Virus record (IMG/VR): IMGVR_UViG_3300043466_000441
Location: 1 to 28,816 of that record
Direction: 5' to 3' (one strand)
DNA from: a virus
DNA length: 28,816 nt
Part shown: piece after piece, positions 7,776-13,932 of the stretch
Layout of the letters: each line of letters opens with the position of its first letter
Numbering within the stretch: position 1 is the stretch's first letter
Position numbers and translations under genes: made by a program
Notes under the pieces: generated by a model
What the model saw: the letters and a program-made list of their open reading frames with translations, nothing else
Told to the model about the DNA's origin: nothing
Databases searched by the model: none

Positions 7776-8126
7776 ATGATTTATTTAGACAAAGGCGAAA
7801 TAAACACGTTTGTGTTAACATTAACAGAAAGCGCGACGCTAACCGCACCCGTTTGGTTGTTCGTCTTTGAAAACGAATTTAACACGGAAGCACAGCCTAT
7901 TTACTGGGTAGGTGTTGACACGTCACCATATACTTATCGGTACAATTTATTTACTTTAGAGGAAGGTGTTGACTTGACTTTGATAATTGGTCAATATACA
8001 TACAAAGTTTATGAAAGTCCCGTGCCAATAATAGTTGACCCAAACACGAATGCAAACGGTTTGAATTTAGTTGAGGAAGGTCGAATGGTGGTTAATGGTG
8101 ACGCACCAAGTTCAATATATGATTAA
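7776..8126 (+). CDS. beta-rich virion-associated protein, unknown function
   Basis: 116 aa, starting MIYLDKGEINTFVLTLTESA. Predominantly beta-strand with aromatic residues, an IIGQYTYKVYES strand and a GLNLVEEGRMVVNGD ending. Similar short proteins occur beside portal and tail genes in flavobacterial phages, but no function is known to me. It lies three bases before the portal gene, so the two are surely co-transcribed. The 87-base gap upstream carries the terminator at 7706 and no clear TAnnTTTG box. A minor head, decoration or neck role is a guess. Confidence 0.65.
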   Translation: MIYLDKGEINTFVLTLTESATLTAPVWLFVFENEFNTEAQPIYWVGVDTSPYTYRYNLFTLEEGVDLTLIIGQYTYKVYESPVPIIVDPNTNANGLNLVEEGRMVVNGDAPSSIYD

Positions 8127-8129
8127 TTT

Positions 8130-9434
8130 ATGAAAATATTCGGAATAGAAATCGGAGGTAAAAAAGACAGCGTTGAAGTTGTTCAAGGTAATAACTACCA
8201 AGCATTCAGCACGCCGTTTTTAAGAGTTGGCGAAGGCAACCTTTCACTACCTTACGTTAATTCAAGACAAGTTGTAAACGGTCGAATAAGATTCGGTTCG
8301 GACGACCTTTACCCACAGCTACTCAATCAGATGTATTACACGTCACCGTTACACGGGGCAATAGTGGACTACAAAACAAACGCCGCGGTCGGTGGTGGGT
8401 TTGAATTAACCGTCGATGCTCAAGCAACTGCAACGGAAAAAGTTGATGTTTACACCTTCGACAAGCGAACTAACTTAAAACAGCTTGTTCCCGTACTAAC
8501 GAAAGACGTTATTATCCATAACCGAGCTTACTTTTACCTTTGCTTTAACCAAATAGGCGACCTAATTAAAATCAAACATATCGGAGCTGAAAAGATTCGA
8601 AAGGACAAATACGGCGAAACATACTTTATTTGCGAGGATTGGAGTTCACAAATTGATATTAAAGAAATAAAGCCTTATCGATGGAACTTAAAACAACGTG
8701 AATGCTTGTATGTTTACGAAAATAAGTCCGTAGGTCAAGACGTTTATCCGTTACCGCAGTATTCAAGCGCAATGAATTGGGCTTTTTTAGACGGTGAAAT
8801 GAGTTACTTGCAAAAGTCGAATATAATAAACTCAATTTTCCCATCGTTTGCAATGATGTTCCCAAAGAAACCGCAGTCTGAAGAAGAAAAAATTGCAATT
8901 AAAAACACTATTGACAAGGCAAAAGGCGCTCAAAACGGAGGCAAAGCGATTGCATTCTTTGCAAACAACGCAGAAAGCCTTCCTAAAATAGAAAGCATTC
9001 CAACTAATTCAAACGACAATTTATTTCAAAACACTACCGAGTCAATAGATTCAAAGATTTGTCAAGCGCATATTATCGACCCTATCTTAATGGGGATTAG
9101 AGTAAGCGGAAAACTTGGTTCAGGAAGTGACATTAAACAAGCGTACATTATTTTCGAAAAAAACACGATTATCCCACTTAGAAATATTATTGAGGACATT
9201 GTAAACGACTTATTAAAAATCGCAGATGTTAAAGCTGACTTTACTATAAACAATTTTCAAATCGTTAACGAAACTATTGTAGAACTTGACGAAAATACAA
9301 GCGCAGTTAACGACGCTTTAAACACTATGAACCCCGAGTTAGCAAAAAAGGTAATTGAAACAATGACCGTTAACGAAATTCGTGCTATGGTTGGACTTCC
9401 AGCAATTCAAGAACCGCAAACACCGACATTATGA
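8130..9434 (+). CDS. portal protein
   Basis: 434 aa. The portal is the dodecameric ring at the capsid vertex through which DNA is packaged and ejected. Portal-like features: an N-terminal arm ending in YPQLLNQMYYTSPLHGAIVD (the wing-entry helix of HK97/SPP1-type portals), a middle with KHIGAEKIRKDKYG, a long segment QSEEEKIAIKNTIDKAKGAQ, and the typical C-terminal run IIDPILMGIR...LGSGSDIKQAY followed by a stem helix (NTIIPLRNIIEDIVNDLL). Stop overlaps the next ATG (ATGA). Unusually, it lies downstream of the capsid and major tail protein genes rather than next to the large terminase. Confidence 0.85.
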   Translation: MKIFGIEIGGKKDSVEVVQGNNYQAFSTPFLRVGEGNLSLPYVNSRQVVNGRIRFGSDDLYPQLLNQMYYTSPLHGAIVDYKTNAAVGGGFELTVDAQATATEKVDVYTFDKRTNLKQLVPVLTKDVIIHNRAYFYLCFNQIGDLIKIKHIGAEKIRKDKYGETYFICEDWSSQIDIKEIKPYRWNLKQRECLYVYENKSVGQDVYPLPQYSSAMNWAFLDGEMSYLQKSNIINSIFPSFAMMFPKKPQSEEEKIAIKNTIDKAKGAQNGGKAIAFFANNAESLPKIESIPTNSNDNLFQNTTESIDSKICQAHIIDPILMGIRVSGKLGSGSDIKQAYIIFEKNTIIPLRNIIEDIVNDLLKIADVKADFTINNFQIVNETIVELDENTSAVNDALNTMNPELAKKVIETMTVNEIRAMVGLPAIQEPQTPTL

Positions 9435-9940
9435 TTTATTTTATAACTGAAAACTACTTAAAGACCCAAACACCGATAACGGCAAACGTAGATGTTAACG
9501 ACGTTACTCCGTATATTCGAACTCAAAGCGATATGCGAGTACAACCTATTCTCGGAACGTACTTTTATAACTATATGCTAACGGGCTACAATGCGCAGAC
9601 TTTAAACAACGACGAAGAAACTTTAGTTACTTATATTCAACCCGTGGTTGCGTGGCGTTCTGCTGAAGATGCTGTTTTTGGCTTATCGTACCAACTTAAA
9701 AACAAAGGTATCCAACAACAATTTGGTGACTATTCAAACGCGGTTACACAAAACGAAGTGGCTTTTTCAATGGAGCATTACGGGCAAAAGGCAAGTTTTT
9801 ACGAGGCAAGGTTATTCAGATTCTTAAAGGAAAATAAAGACTTGTTTCCTGAATTTATTTCAGACCTTAACAAAGATTCAGATATAAGACCAAGCAAAAA
9901 AGAGGACACAGGATATACAACGCAAATTTTAATACTTTGA
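9431..9940 (+). CDS. head-tail connector/adaptor-like protein (DUF6712-like)
   Basis: 169 aa, helical. The N-terminal pattern (ITENYLKTQTPITANVDVND, then IRTQSDMRVQPILGTYFYN) is the one seen in the DUF6712-type proteins that follow portals in Bacteroidota phages and probably act as gp6-like head-tail connectors. Overlaps the portal gene by 4 bases. Ends with a Lys/Asp-rich tail. Family recognition from memory; the connector role is inferred from position directly after the portal. Confidence 0.65.
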   Translation: MIYFITENYLKTQTPITANVDVNDVTPYIRTQSDMRVQPILGTYFYNYMLTGYNAQTLNNDEETLVTYIQPVVAWRSAEDAVFGLSYQLKNKGIQQQFGDYSNAVTQNEVAFSMEHYGQKASFYEARLFRFLKENKDLFPEFISDLNKDSDIRPSKKEDTGYTTQILIL

Positions 9941-10362
9941 AAACATACTTAATTACTTTGTTTAATTCGTTGTTGGTCTTTTTAAGCCCTATTAAATTTA
10001 TTGTTTTACTCGTTGCCTTATCTACAGTTATCGATACTTTTTTTGGTGTATGGAAAGCTCACAAAGTAGGTGAAAGTATTCAGTCTAAAAAATTACGTCA
10101 CGGATTCGTACCTAAATTAATCACTTATTGTGCTGCGGTTATCATTACTTACGCCACAGATTACTATATTCTAAACGACCTTACACAAACGGTTGTAGCC
10201 GTTGACCATTTAAGCACTAAACTACTAGCGTTGGTTCTTATAAGCATCGAGGTCAAATCGATGGACGAAAGTTTCACGAAGGTTAAAGGTTATTCGTTTA
10301 TAACCAAGATTACCAATCTAGTTAGAAAAGTTAAAGACGTTAAAAAAGAACTCCAAGAATGA
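9937..10362 (+). CDS. holin (phage_holin_4-like)
   Basis: 141 aa with two to four hydrophobic segments (about residues 12-36, 61-82 and 90-104) and a charged C-terminal tail (NLVRKVKDVKKELQE). The motif DTFFGVWKAHK just after the first hydrophobic region is typical of the toxin-secretion/phage lysis holin family. It starts with TTG, which overlaps the previous TGA stop (TTGA); no other start gives an intact first segment. First gene of the lysis cassette, followed with 4-base overlaps by the spanin candidate and the endolysin. Acts in the inner membrane to trigger lysis. Confidence 0.75.
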   Translation: MKTYLITLFNSLLVFLSPIKFIVLLVALSTVIDTFFGVWKAHKVGESIQSKKLRHGFVPKLITYCAAVIITYATDYYILNDLTQTVVAVDHLSTKLLALVLISIEVKSMDESFTKVKGYSFITKITNLVRKVKDVKKELQE

Positions 10363-10826
10363 TAAACACAAATAAATTAACGTTCGTTTTATTGCTTGTT
10401 TTAGCGTACATTTTATTATTTAGGTGTTCAGCTACTTACCACCTTGAGAAAGCGGTTAAAAAAGGCGTTAAAATCGATTCTAGAGTTGACACGGTTCGAG
10501 TTTACTTTAGAGATTCGGTAATAAAAGACGGGTTTAAAGAATATTTTTATAACTACCGCGACACCATCGTACAAAATAACACGGTTTACGTGCCAAAAAC
10601 ACGATACCAAACTAAAACCGAGTACAAAATAATCAAAGAACAAATACAACAAGACGCCAAGACGGACAGACTGCAATTAAAGCAAGACGCAAAGACCGAC
10701 CGTAAAGAAATACAAGCGGAAAAAAAGACTTCATTAAGTTCAACACTCAAAGTTATTGCCGTTATTCTTGGACTTGTCTTATTAATTGTTTTACTTTTAA
10801 GAGCAAATAAAAAAATCGGACTATGA
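10359..10826 (+). CDS. candidate unimolecular spanin (u-spanin)
   Basis: 155 aa. N-terminal hydrophobic segment (residues ~7-21) is followed at once by a cysteine (C23, context LLFRCSATYH), which could be a relaxed lipobox. Then comes a ~105-residue polar periplasmic-type part with a tandem QDAKTDR repeat (98-104 and 109-115) and coiled-coil character. A single C-terminal membrane helix (about 130-147) is followed by Arg/Lys. Outer-membrane lipoprotein at one end plus inner-membrane anchor at the other is the topology of u-spanins, which fuse inner and outer membranes at the end of lysis. The location between holin and endolysin, each with 4-base overlap, supports this. The lipobox is not canonical, so it could instead be a two-membrane-segment protein. 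Confidence 0.6.
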   Translation: MINTNKLTFVLLLVLAYILLFRCSATYHLEKAVKKGVKIDSRVDTVRVYFRDSVIKDGFKEYFYNYRDTIVQNNTVYVPKTRYQTKTEYKIIKEQIQQDAKTDRLQLKQDAKTDRKEIQAEKKTSLSSTLKVIAVILGLVLLIVLLLRANKKIGL

Positions 10827-11380
10827 ACAATGTAAGAAAATACACCGACAAACAACTTTTAGACAAGGTTAAATCCTTAGACACCTTCGAAAGTATTCCT
10901 TCAAACTATTGGGCTTTATTTGTGCGCTCAAACGAAGACGCTGCGAACTTATTCGACGACAAGTGTTATATTTTCAACGGGTCGAAATTCGTGACGGTTA
11001 CAACTTGCACAACTAACAAAGGTCACAAAGGCACTGGAGTAGTTGAAGCGAACGTATGGAATTACGACGGTTATAAATTAGGACTGCACCGTGGTAAAAC
11101 TCCAGCGGGATTACAAGTAAAAGGTTTTGCTTATCGTCGCGACTTTACAACAGACGGAAAGACGAACCCAACAACAGAAATAAAAAACGATATTCGAGGG
11201 TTTAACTTTCACGCTGCAACTCACAATCTTAAATCGACAATAGTAGTTAGTCAAATTGGCGGTTGGTCTGAAGGTTGCCTTGTATTCAACAACACACCTG
11301 AATACGTTAAGATTTTAAACCTATTTAAACCTCAAAGGACTTGGTCTTTCGTAATAATAGACGAGTTTGAAGCGGAATAA
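10823..11380 (+). CDS. endolysin, L,D-transpeptidase-like cysteine peptidoglycan enzyme
   Basis: 185 aa without signal peptide. Histidines in GFNFHAATHN (H130, H134) and a cysteine in IGGWSEGCLVFNN (C152) match the His ... Ser-x-Gly-Cys layout of YkuD-like L,D-transpeptidase/peptidase folds, where the Cys is the nucleophile. Upstream strands GYKLGLHRGKTPAGLQVKGF fit the beta-sandwich. Several phage lysins of Bacteroidota use this kind of domain instead of a lysozyme (general knowledge). It is the last gene of the lysis cassette, overlaps the spanin by 4 bases, and its stop sits in the loop of a terminator hairpin. Cell wall degradation is inferred from motif plus context. Confidence 0.7.
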   Translation: MNNVRKYTDKQLLDKVKSLDTFESIPSNYWALFVRSNEDAANLFDDKCYIFNGSKFVTVTTCTTNKGHKGTGVVEANVWNYDGYKLGLHRGKTPAGLQVKGFAYRRDFTTDGKTNPTTEIKNDIRGFNFHAATHNLKSTIVVSQIGGWSEGCLVFNNTPEYVKILNLFKPQRTWSFVIIDEFEAE

Positions 11381-11395
11381 ACACCGCTTTTTTTA
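11370..11395 (+). terminator. intrinsic terminator overlapping the endolysin stop
   Basis: AAGCGG (11370-11375) pairs with CCGCTT (11384-11389), loop of 8 bases containing the TAA stop, followed by a T tract. Confidence 0.75.
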
Positions 11396-11413
11396 TTTAC
11401 CTAACCTTTTTTT

Positions 11414-12190
11414 ATGCGTAAACGATTATTCTTTGACATCGAAGTGAGTCCAAATATTGTCTTTTCGTGGCGTGCTGGTTATAAACTAAACATCGACCCT
11501 GACAACATTATCGAAGAACGTAAAATAATATGCGTATGTTGGAAATGGGAAGGCGAAGACGAGGTTCACTCTTTAACGTGGGACAAAAAGCAAAACGATA
11601 AGAAGCTACTCAAGGACTTTATCAAGGTACTCAATTCAGCGCACGAAATTGTCGGACATAACTCAGATAGGTTTGACACTAAATGGCTGCGCACACGAGC
11701 GATTATGCAAGGCGTTGATATGTTGGCTCACTATGTATCAATAGACACGCTTAAAAAGGCTAAAAACGGCTTCTATTTTAATTCTAATAAACTCGATTAC
11801 TTGGGTAAGGTTTTACTTGGTCAAGGTAAACTTGAAAACGGAGGGTTCGACACGTGGCGAAAGATAGTTTTAGAAAAAGACGAAGACGCTTTAGAACGTA
11901 TGGTTAACTATTGTAAAAAAGACGTTCAGATTTTAGAACAAGTTTATCATAAGTTAGAGCCTTACATTAAACCAACCCAACATTATGGTGTTGTATTTGG
12001 CGAAGAAAAATTTTCGTGTCCGCATTGTTCAAGCTATAATATAAAAGTTCATTCACGTTACGCAACCGCAGCGGGAACGATTAAATATCAAATGAGGTGT
12101 CGAAGTTGTCAAGGTGGAACGTTTATTTTTAATCAAAAGAACTTAACAGATTTATTAACACACCAATTAAAACAGAAAAATATTCATTAA
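11414..12190 (+). CDS. DnaQ/PolB-type 3'-5' exonuclease-like protein with C-terminal zinc ribbon
   Basis: 258 aa. Exo I motif FFDIEVSP (D8, E10), exo II HNSDRFD (N83, D88) and exo III YCKKDVQIL (Y166, D170) are all present, so a DEDDy-type nuclease fold with all four acidic residues is expected. After the fold there is a four-cysteine ribbon: CPHC (202, 205) and CRSC (229, 232), with basic residues between, likely DNA or RNA binding. Stand-alone proteins of this type occur in many phages that lack a DNA polymerase; the role may be DNA processing, repair or host DNA degradation. The gene sits alone between two terminators, and the upstream gap shows no obvious promoter, so expression may be by read-through from the lysis genes. 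Confidence 0.78.
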   Translation: MRKRLFFDIEVSPNIVFSWRAGYKLNIDPDNIIEERKIICVCWKWEGEDEVHSLTWDKKQNDKKLLKDFIKVLNSAHEIVGHNSDRFDTKWLRTRAIMQGVDMLAHYVSIDTLKKAKNGFYFNSNKLDYLGKVLLGQGKLENGGFDTWRKIVLEKDEDALERMVNYCKKDVQILEQVYHKLEPYIKPTQHYGVVFGEEKFSCPHCSSYNIKVHSRYATAAGTIKYQMRCRSCQGGTFIFNQKNLTDLLTHQLKQKNIH

Positions 12191-12230
12191 TTTAGCCCTA
12201 TCTTGTTTTTTCGGTTAGGTTTGATGTAAG

Positions 12231-12257
12231 AAGGCGGTAGAAATACCGCTTTTTTTA
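12231..12257 (+). terminator. strong intrinsic terminator closing the late region
   Basis: Nine-pair stem (AAGGCGGTA/TACCGCTTT, one G-U) closed by a GAAA tetraloop and followed by a T7 run. It separates the late genes from the early promoter region. Confidence 0.88.
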
Positions 12258-12261
12258 TGCT

Positions 12262-12305
12262 TATAACCTTAAATATTTATTTATTTTTTCAGTCTATAAC
12301 CTTAA
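12262..12305 (+). repeat. direct repeat TATAACCTTAA x2
   Basis: Copies at 12262-12272 and 12295-12305, identical over 11 bases, start-to-start 33 bases, so on the same face of the helix. Could be iteron-like or operator sites for an early protein. Confidence 0.45.
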
Positions 12306-12350
12306 TAAACATTGAAAAACTAAAAATAATTGAAAAAAATATTAAAATAA

Positions 12351-12359
12351 TTATCCACA
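12351..12359 (+). promoter_or_regulatory. perfect DnaA box TTATCCACA
   Basis: Exact match to the strong bacterial DnaA box. It is the only perfect copy I found by eye on either strand; a few 8-of-9 matches (for example near 8511, 2565 and 18266) lie inside genes. It is 15 bases upstream of the early -7 box, and a DnaA domain IV protein is encoded 1.1 kb downstream. Confidence 0.7.
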
Positions 12360-12374
12360 ATTAAAAAAGTTGTG

Positions 12375-12382
12375 TACATTTG
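12375..12382 (+). promoter_or_regulatory. early promoter, Bacteroidota -7 box TACATTTG
   Basis: Exact fit to TAnnTTTG, in the only sizeable gene-free region, directly before a 15-gene same-strand run. The predicted start of transcription is near 12389, leaving a ~23-base A-rich leader before ATG 12412. The preceding 15 bases AATTAAAAAAGTTGT are repeated before the similar box at 20060. No clear -33 TTG. Confidence 0.65.
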
Positions 12383-12411
12383 CATATATCAACAACGAAA
12401 AAACAGAAATT

Positions 12412-12564
12412 ATGAAAAAGCAAAATTATTTTATTACTTTCTTAAATAAAGAAAAAGGATTCCAAAAAGACACAGTTTATTTTAATAGTTATAACGAGGC
12501 TATTCAATGGGGTTTATTGAACTTGGAAAAGTTTAATTCAGATATGATAATGATTAACCTTTAA
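12412..12564 (+). CDS. small early protein, unknown function
   Basis: 50 aa from ATG 12412. A TTG 42 bases upstream is in frame but overlaps the promoter box, so it is rejected. Starts MKKQNYFITFLNKEKGFQKD; charged and aromatic, with no membrane segment. First gene after the early promoter, a position where phages often encode host-takeover proteins (context inference only). Leader AAAAACAGAAATTATG is of the same type as those of the next three genes. Confidence 0.65.
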   Translation: MKKQNYFITFLNKEKGFQKDTVYFNSYNEAIQWGLLNLEKFNSDMIMINL

Positions 12565-12574
12565 AAACAAGATT

Positions 12575-12649
12575 ATGAAAGACTTTTTAAAATTTGCACT
12601 CGCAGTTTATTTACTCGGTTTAATTATCGGAATTATTGAATCACTTTAA
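12575..12649 (+). CDS. 24-residue membrane micropeptide
   Basis: Reads MKDFLKFALAVYLLGLIIGI plus four residues (IESL). Nearly all of it is one hydrophobic helix, so an inner-membrane micropeptide is likely. Support comes from the leader CTTTAAAAACAAGATTATG, which is repeated before the next two genes, and from the tight spacing (10 and 12 bases). No homology claim can be made for so short a peptide. Function unknown. Confidence 0.5.
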   Translation: MKDFLKFALAVYLLGLIIGIIESL

Positions 12650-12661
12650 AAACAAGAAATC

Positions 12662-12820
12662 ATGACAGAAAAACTAATCGGTTATCAATTAAAAGCAAGC
12701 CATTACGCTAGATTAATTGACCAAGCGCAAAGAGAAAACAAACAAATATTAGTTGACGTTTACACGGACTTACTCAACCAATATAACGTATTAATTAACC
12801 TTTGTATTAATAACCTTTAA
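12662..12820 (+). CDS. small early protein, unknown function
   Basis: 52 aa, start MTEKLIGYQLKASHYARLID, probably one long amphipathic helix (QAQRENKQILVDVYTDLLNQ). Carries the shared leader TTTAAAAACAAG before its ATG and again after its stop. No motif recognised. Part of the early run from 12412. Confidence 0.6.
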   Translation: MTEKLIGYQLKASHYARLIDQAQRENKQILVDVYTDLLNQYNVLINLCINNL

Positions 12821-12831
12821 AAACAAGAATT

Positions 12832-13179
12832 ATGTATTATTTATTTAACAGAAAATTTGATTATTTTAAAACTTACTTAAACGACGAGTATGCCGAATTG
12901 GAAGTAAACGGTAAAATGTACCGAATTGACTTTGAGATTAAAAACTACACTTGCATTTATAGCAGTATGAAGTTCAACTTTATTAACGAGTTCTTTGATG
13001 ATGTTATTCTTGAGAGCGAAGACTTAGAAAAACACGGTCTCGATTCAAAGCTTATTGAATACATTCACGACGAAATTAACGACGAGATACGAATTTGGTT
13101 TGAACAAAACTATACCTACGACCCAGACGAAGACATTGAATTTTATTTAGAACAAAAACAACAATCATTTAATTATTAA
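12832..13179 (+). CDS. acidic early protein, unknown function
   Basis: 115 aa, very acidic with many Tyr/Phe (start MYYLFNRKFDYFKTYLNDEY). Asp/Glu clusters run through it (YIHDEINDEIRIWFEQNYTY), and the protein has the size and charge of DNA-mimic or inhibitor proteins, though nothing specific shows this. No cysteine cluster, no membrane segment. Preceded by the third copy of the A-rich leader. Confidence 0.65.
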   Translation: MYYLFNRKFDYFKTYLNDEYAELEVNGKMYRIDFEIKNYTCIYSSMKFNFINEFFDDVILESEDLEKHGLDSKLIEYIHDEINDEIRIWFEQNYTYDPDEDIEFYLEQKQQSFNY

Positions 13180-13182
13180 GCT

Positions 13183-13389
13183 ATGAAAATAACATTTGAA
13201 TTTGAAAACCTTGACGAAGCGGAACACTATTTAAAAGGAAGTGATTATTTCGAAGCATTGCATGAATTTAAAAATTGGTTACGCAGTAAATGGAAACACG
13301 GAGACTATGAACAATATCAATTTGAGATGCTTGATAATATTTACGAGAAATTCAACGAAACGTTAAACGATTATAAAATAGAAATATGA
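13183..13389 (+). CDS. small early protein, unknown function
   Basis: 68 aa, start MKITFEFENLDEAEHYLKGS, an alpha/beta protein with a conserved-looking opening strand and acidic helix, ending FNETLNDYKIEI. Proteins opening with 'MKITFEFdsldE' are common small unknown genes in Bacteroidota phages. Three bases after the previous gene, overlapping the next by 4 (ATGA). Confidence 0.65.
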   Translation: MKITFEFENLDEAEHYLKGSDYFEALHEFKNWLRSKWKHGDYEQYQFEMLDNIYEKFNETLNDYKIEI

Positions 13390-13523
13390 ATTACATCGAC
13401 TTAAACACAATTATAAATTACTGGCAAGGACAGAAACACGAAGGAGACAAAGGGGGCAACTTTAACCTTGAACTTTATTTACAATACTTAAAAGCGAAAA
13501 GCAATGAAATACAACAGAGGTAA
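13386..13523 (+). CDS. small early protein, unknown function
   Basis: 45 aa, start MNYIDLNTIINYWQGQKHEG. ATG overlaps the previous stop (ATGA), and its end overlaps the DnaA-like gene by 20 bases in another frame. It fills an otherwise empty 114-base gap in a compact operon, which supports it as real. No motif known to me. Confidence 0.5.
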   Translation: MNYIDLNTIINYWQGQKHEGDKGGNFNLELYLQYLKAKSNEIQQR

Positions 13524-13920
13524 AATAGCAAAGATAATCAATTGCCATAAATTCGAAATGATAGACTTTTATAACGCTTGTCCGTTTGTATTCGAAGGTG
13601 AATTTATAGATACAAGAAAAAGAGAAGTAGTTTTGTGGCGAACTGTTGGTGTTGTTTGGAAATGGTTAGATGGTTGTTCACTTGCTGAAAGCGGAAAAGA
13701 ATTTCACCGAGACCACGCAAACGTTATTCACTCGATAAAAGCGGTTATTAATGCTTATGAGGGTTACGGACACCCCGAAATAGTTGACAATATTGAATTG
13801 GTTAAATCTAAAATGCCTATGAATTACTATTCTGACGACGATTTATGGGTGAATTACGCAAAAAATTTAGTTCGATTAGATGAACTTTATGCAAAAAGAG
13901 TTAAATTAGCACAAATCTAA
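13504..13920 (+). CDS. stand-alone DnaA domain IV-like DNA-binding protein
   Basis: 138 aa. Residues ~37-86 match the C-terminal DNA-binding domain of DnaA: an opening TRKREVVLWRTVGVV helix, CSLAESGKEF (the SLxxIGxxF element of the helix-turn-helix) and RDHANVIHSIKAV, the counterpart of the DnaA signature RDHTTVxHAxxKI that reads the TTATCCACA box. There is no AAA+ domain, so it cannot form an ATP-driven initiator by itself. Residues 1-36 and 90-138 are not recognised. The operon begins with a perfect DnaA box 1.1 kb upstream, so it may bind there to start replication, recruit or block host DnaA, or control its own promoter (inference). Two T residues of the bacterial signature are A72 and N73 here, which might change specificity. 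Confidence 0.75.
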   Translation: MKYNRGKIAKIINCHKFEMIDFYNACPFVFEGEFIDTRKREVVLWRTVGVVWKWLDGCSLAESGKEFHRDHANVIHSIKAVINAYEGYGHPEIVDNIELVKSKMPMNYYSDDDLWVNYAKNLVRLDELYAKRVKLAQI

Positions 13921-13932
13921 AAACAAAATAAA

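Larger units (their letters stand above)
12258..12411. other. AT-rich intergenic region: candidate replication origin and early promoter region
   Basis: Gene-free, extremely AT-rich segment. It holds two copies of TATAACCTTAA (12262-12272, 12295-12305) 33 bases apart, about three helix turns, then a run of A/T with AATTG elements, a perfect DnaA box (12351-12359), an inverted repeat CACAA-N9-TTGTG (12356-12374) and the promoter box TACATTTG (12375-12382). Layout resembles a small origin or a DnaA-controlled promoter. No proof of replication activity. Confidence 0.5.
12556..12834 (+). repeat. repeated inter-gene leader CTTTAAAAACAAGAnnnATG (3 copies)
   Basis: Copies end at the ATGs of 12575, 12662 and 12832. 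Each contains the end of the previous gene (Leu codon plus TAA) and the A-rich ribosome-loading leader of the next one. Shows either gene duplication remnants or a favoured translation signal. Confidence 0.6.

Noticed and set aside
8508-8520. Second DnaA box (TTATCCATA) in the portal gene
   Set aside because: One mismatch, inside a coding region and with no repeat or promoter nearby; probably chance.
12370-12411. TTG start for the first early gene
   Set aside because: The segment contains the -7 promoter box, so transcription starts downstream of it.
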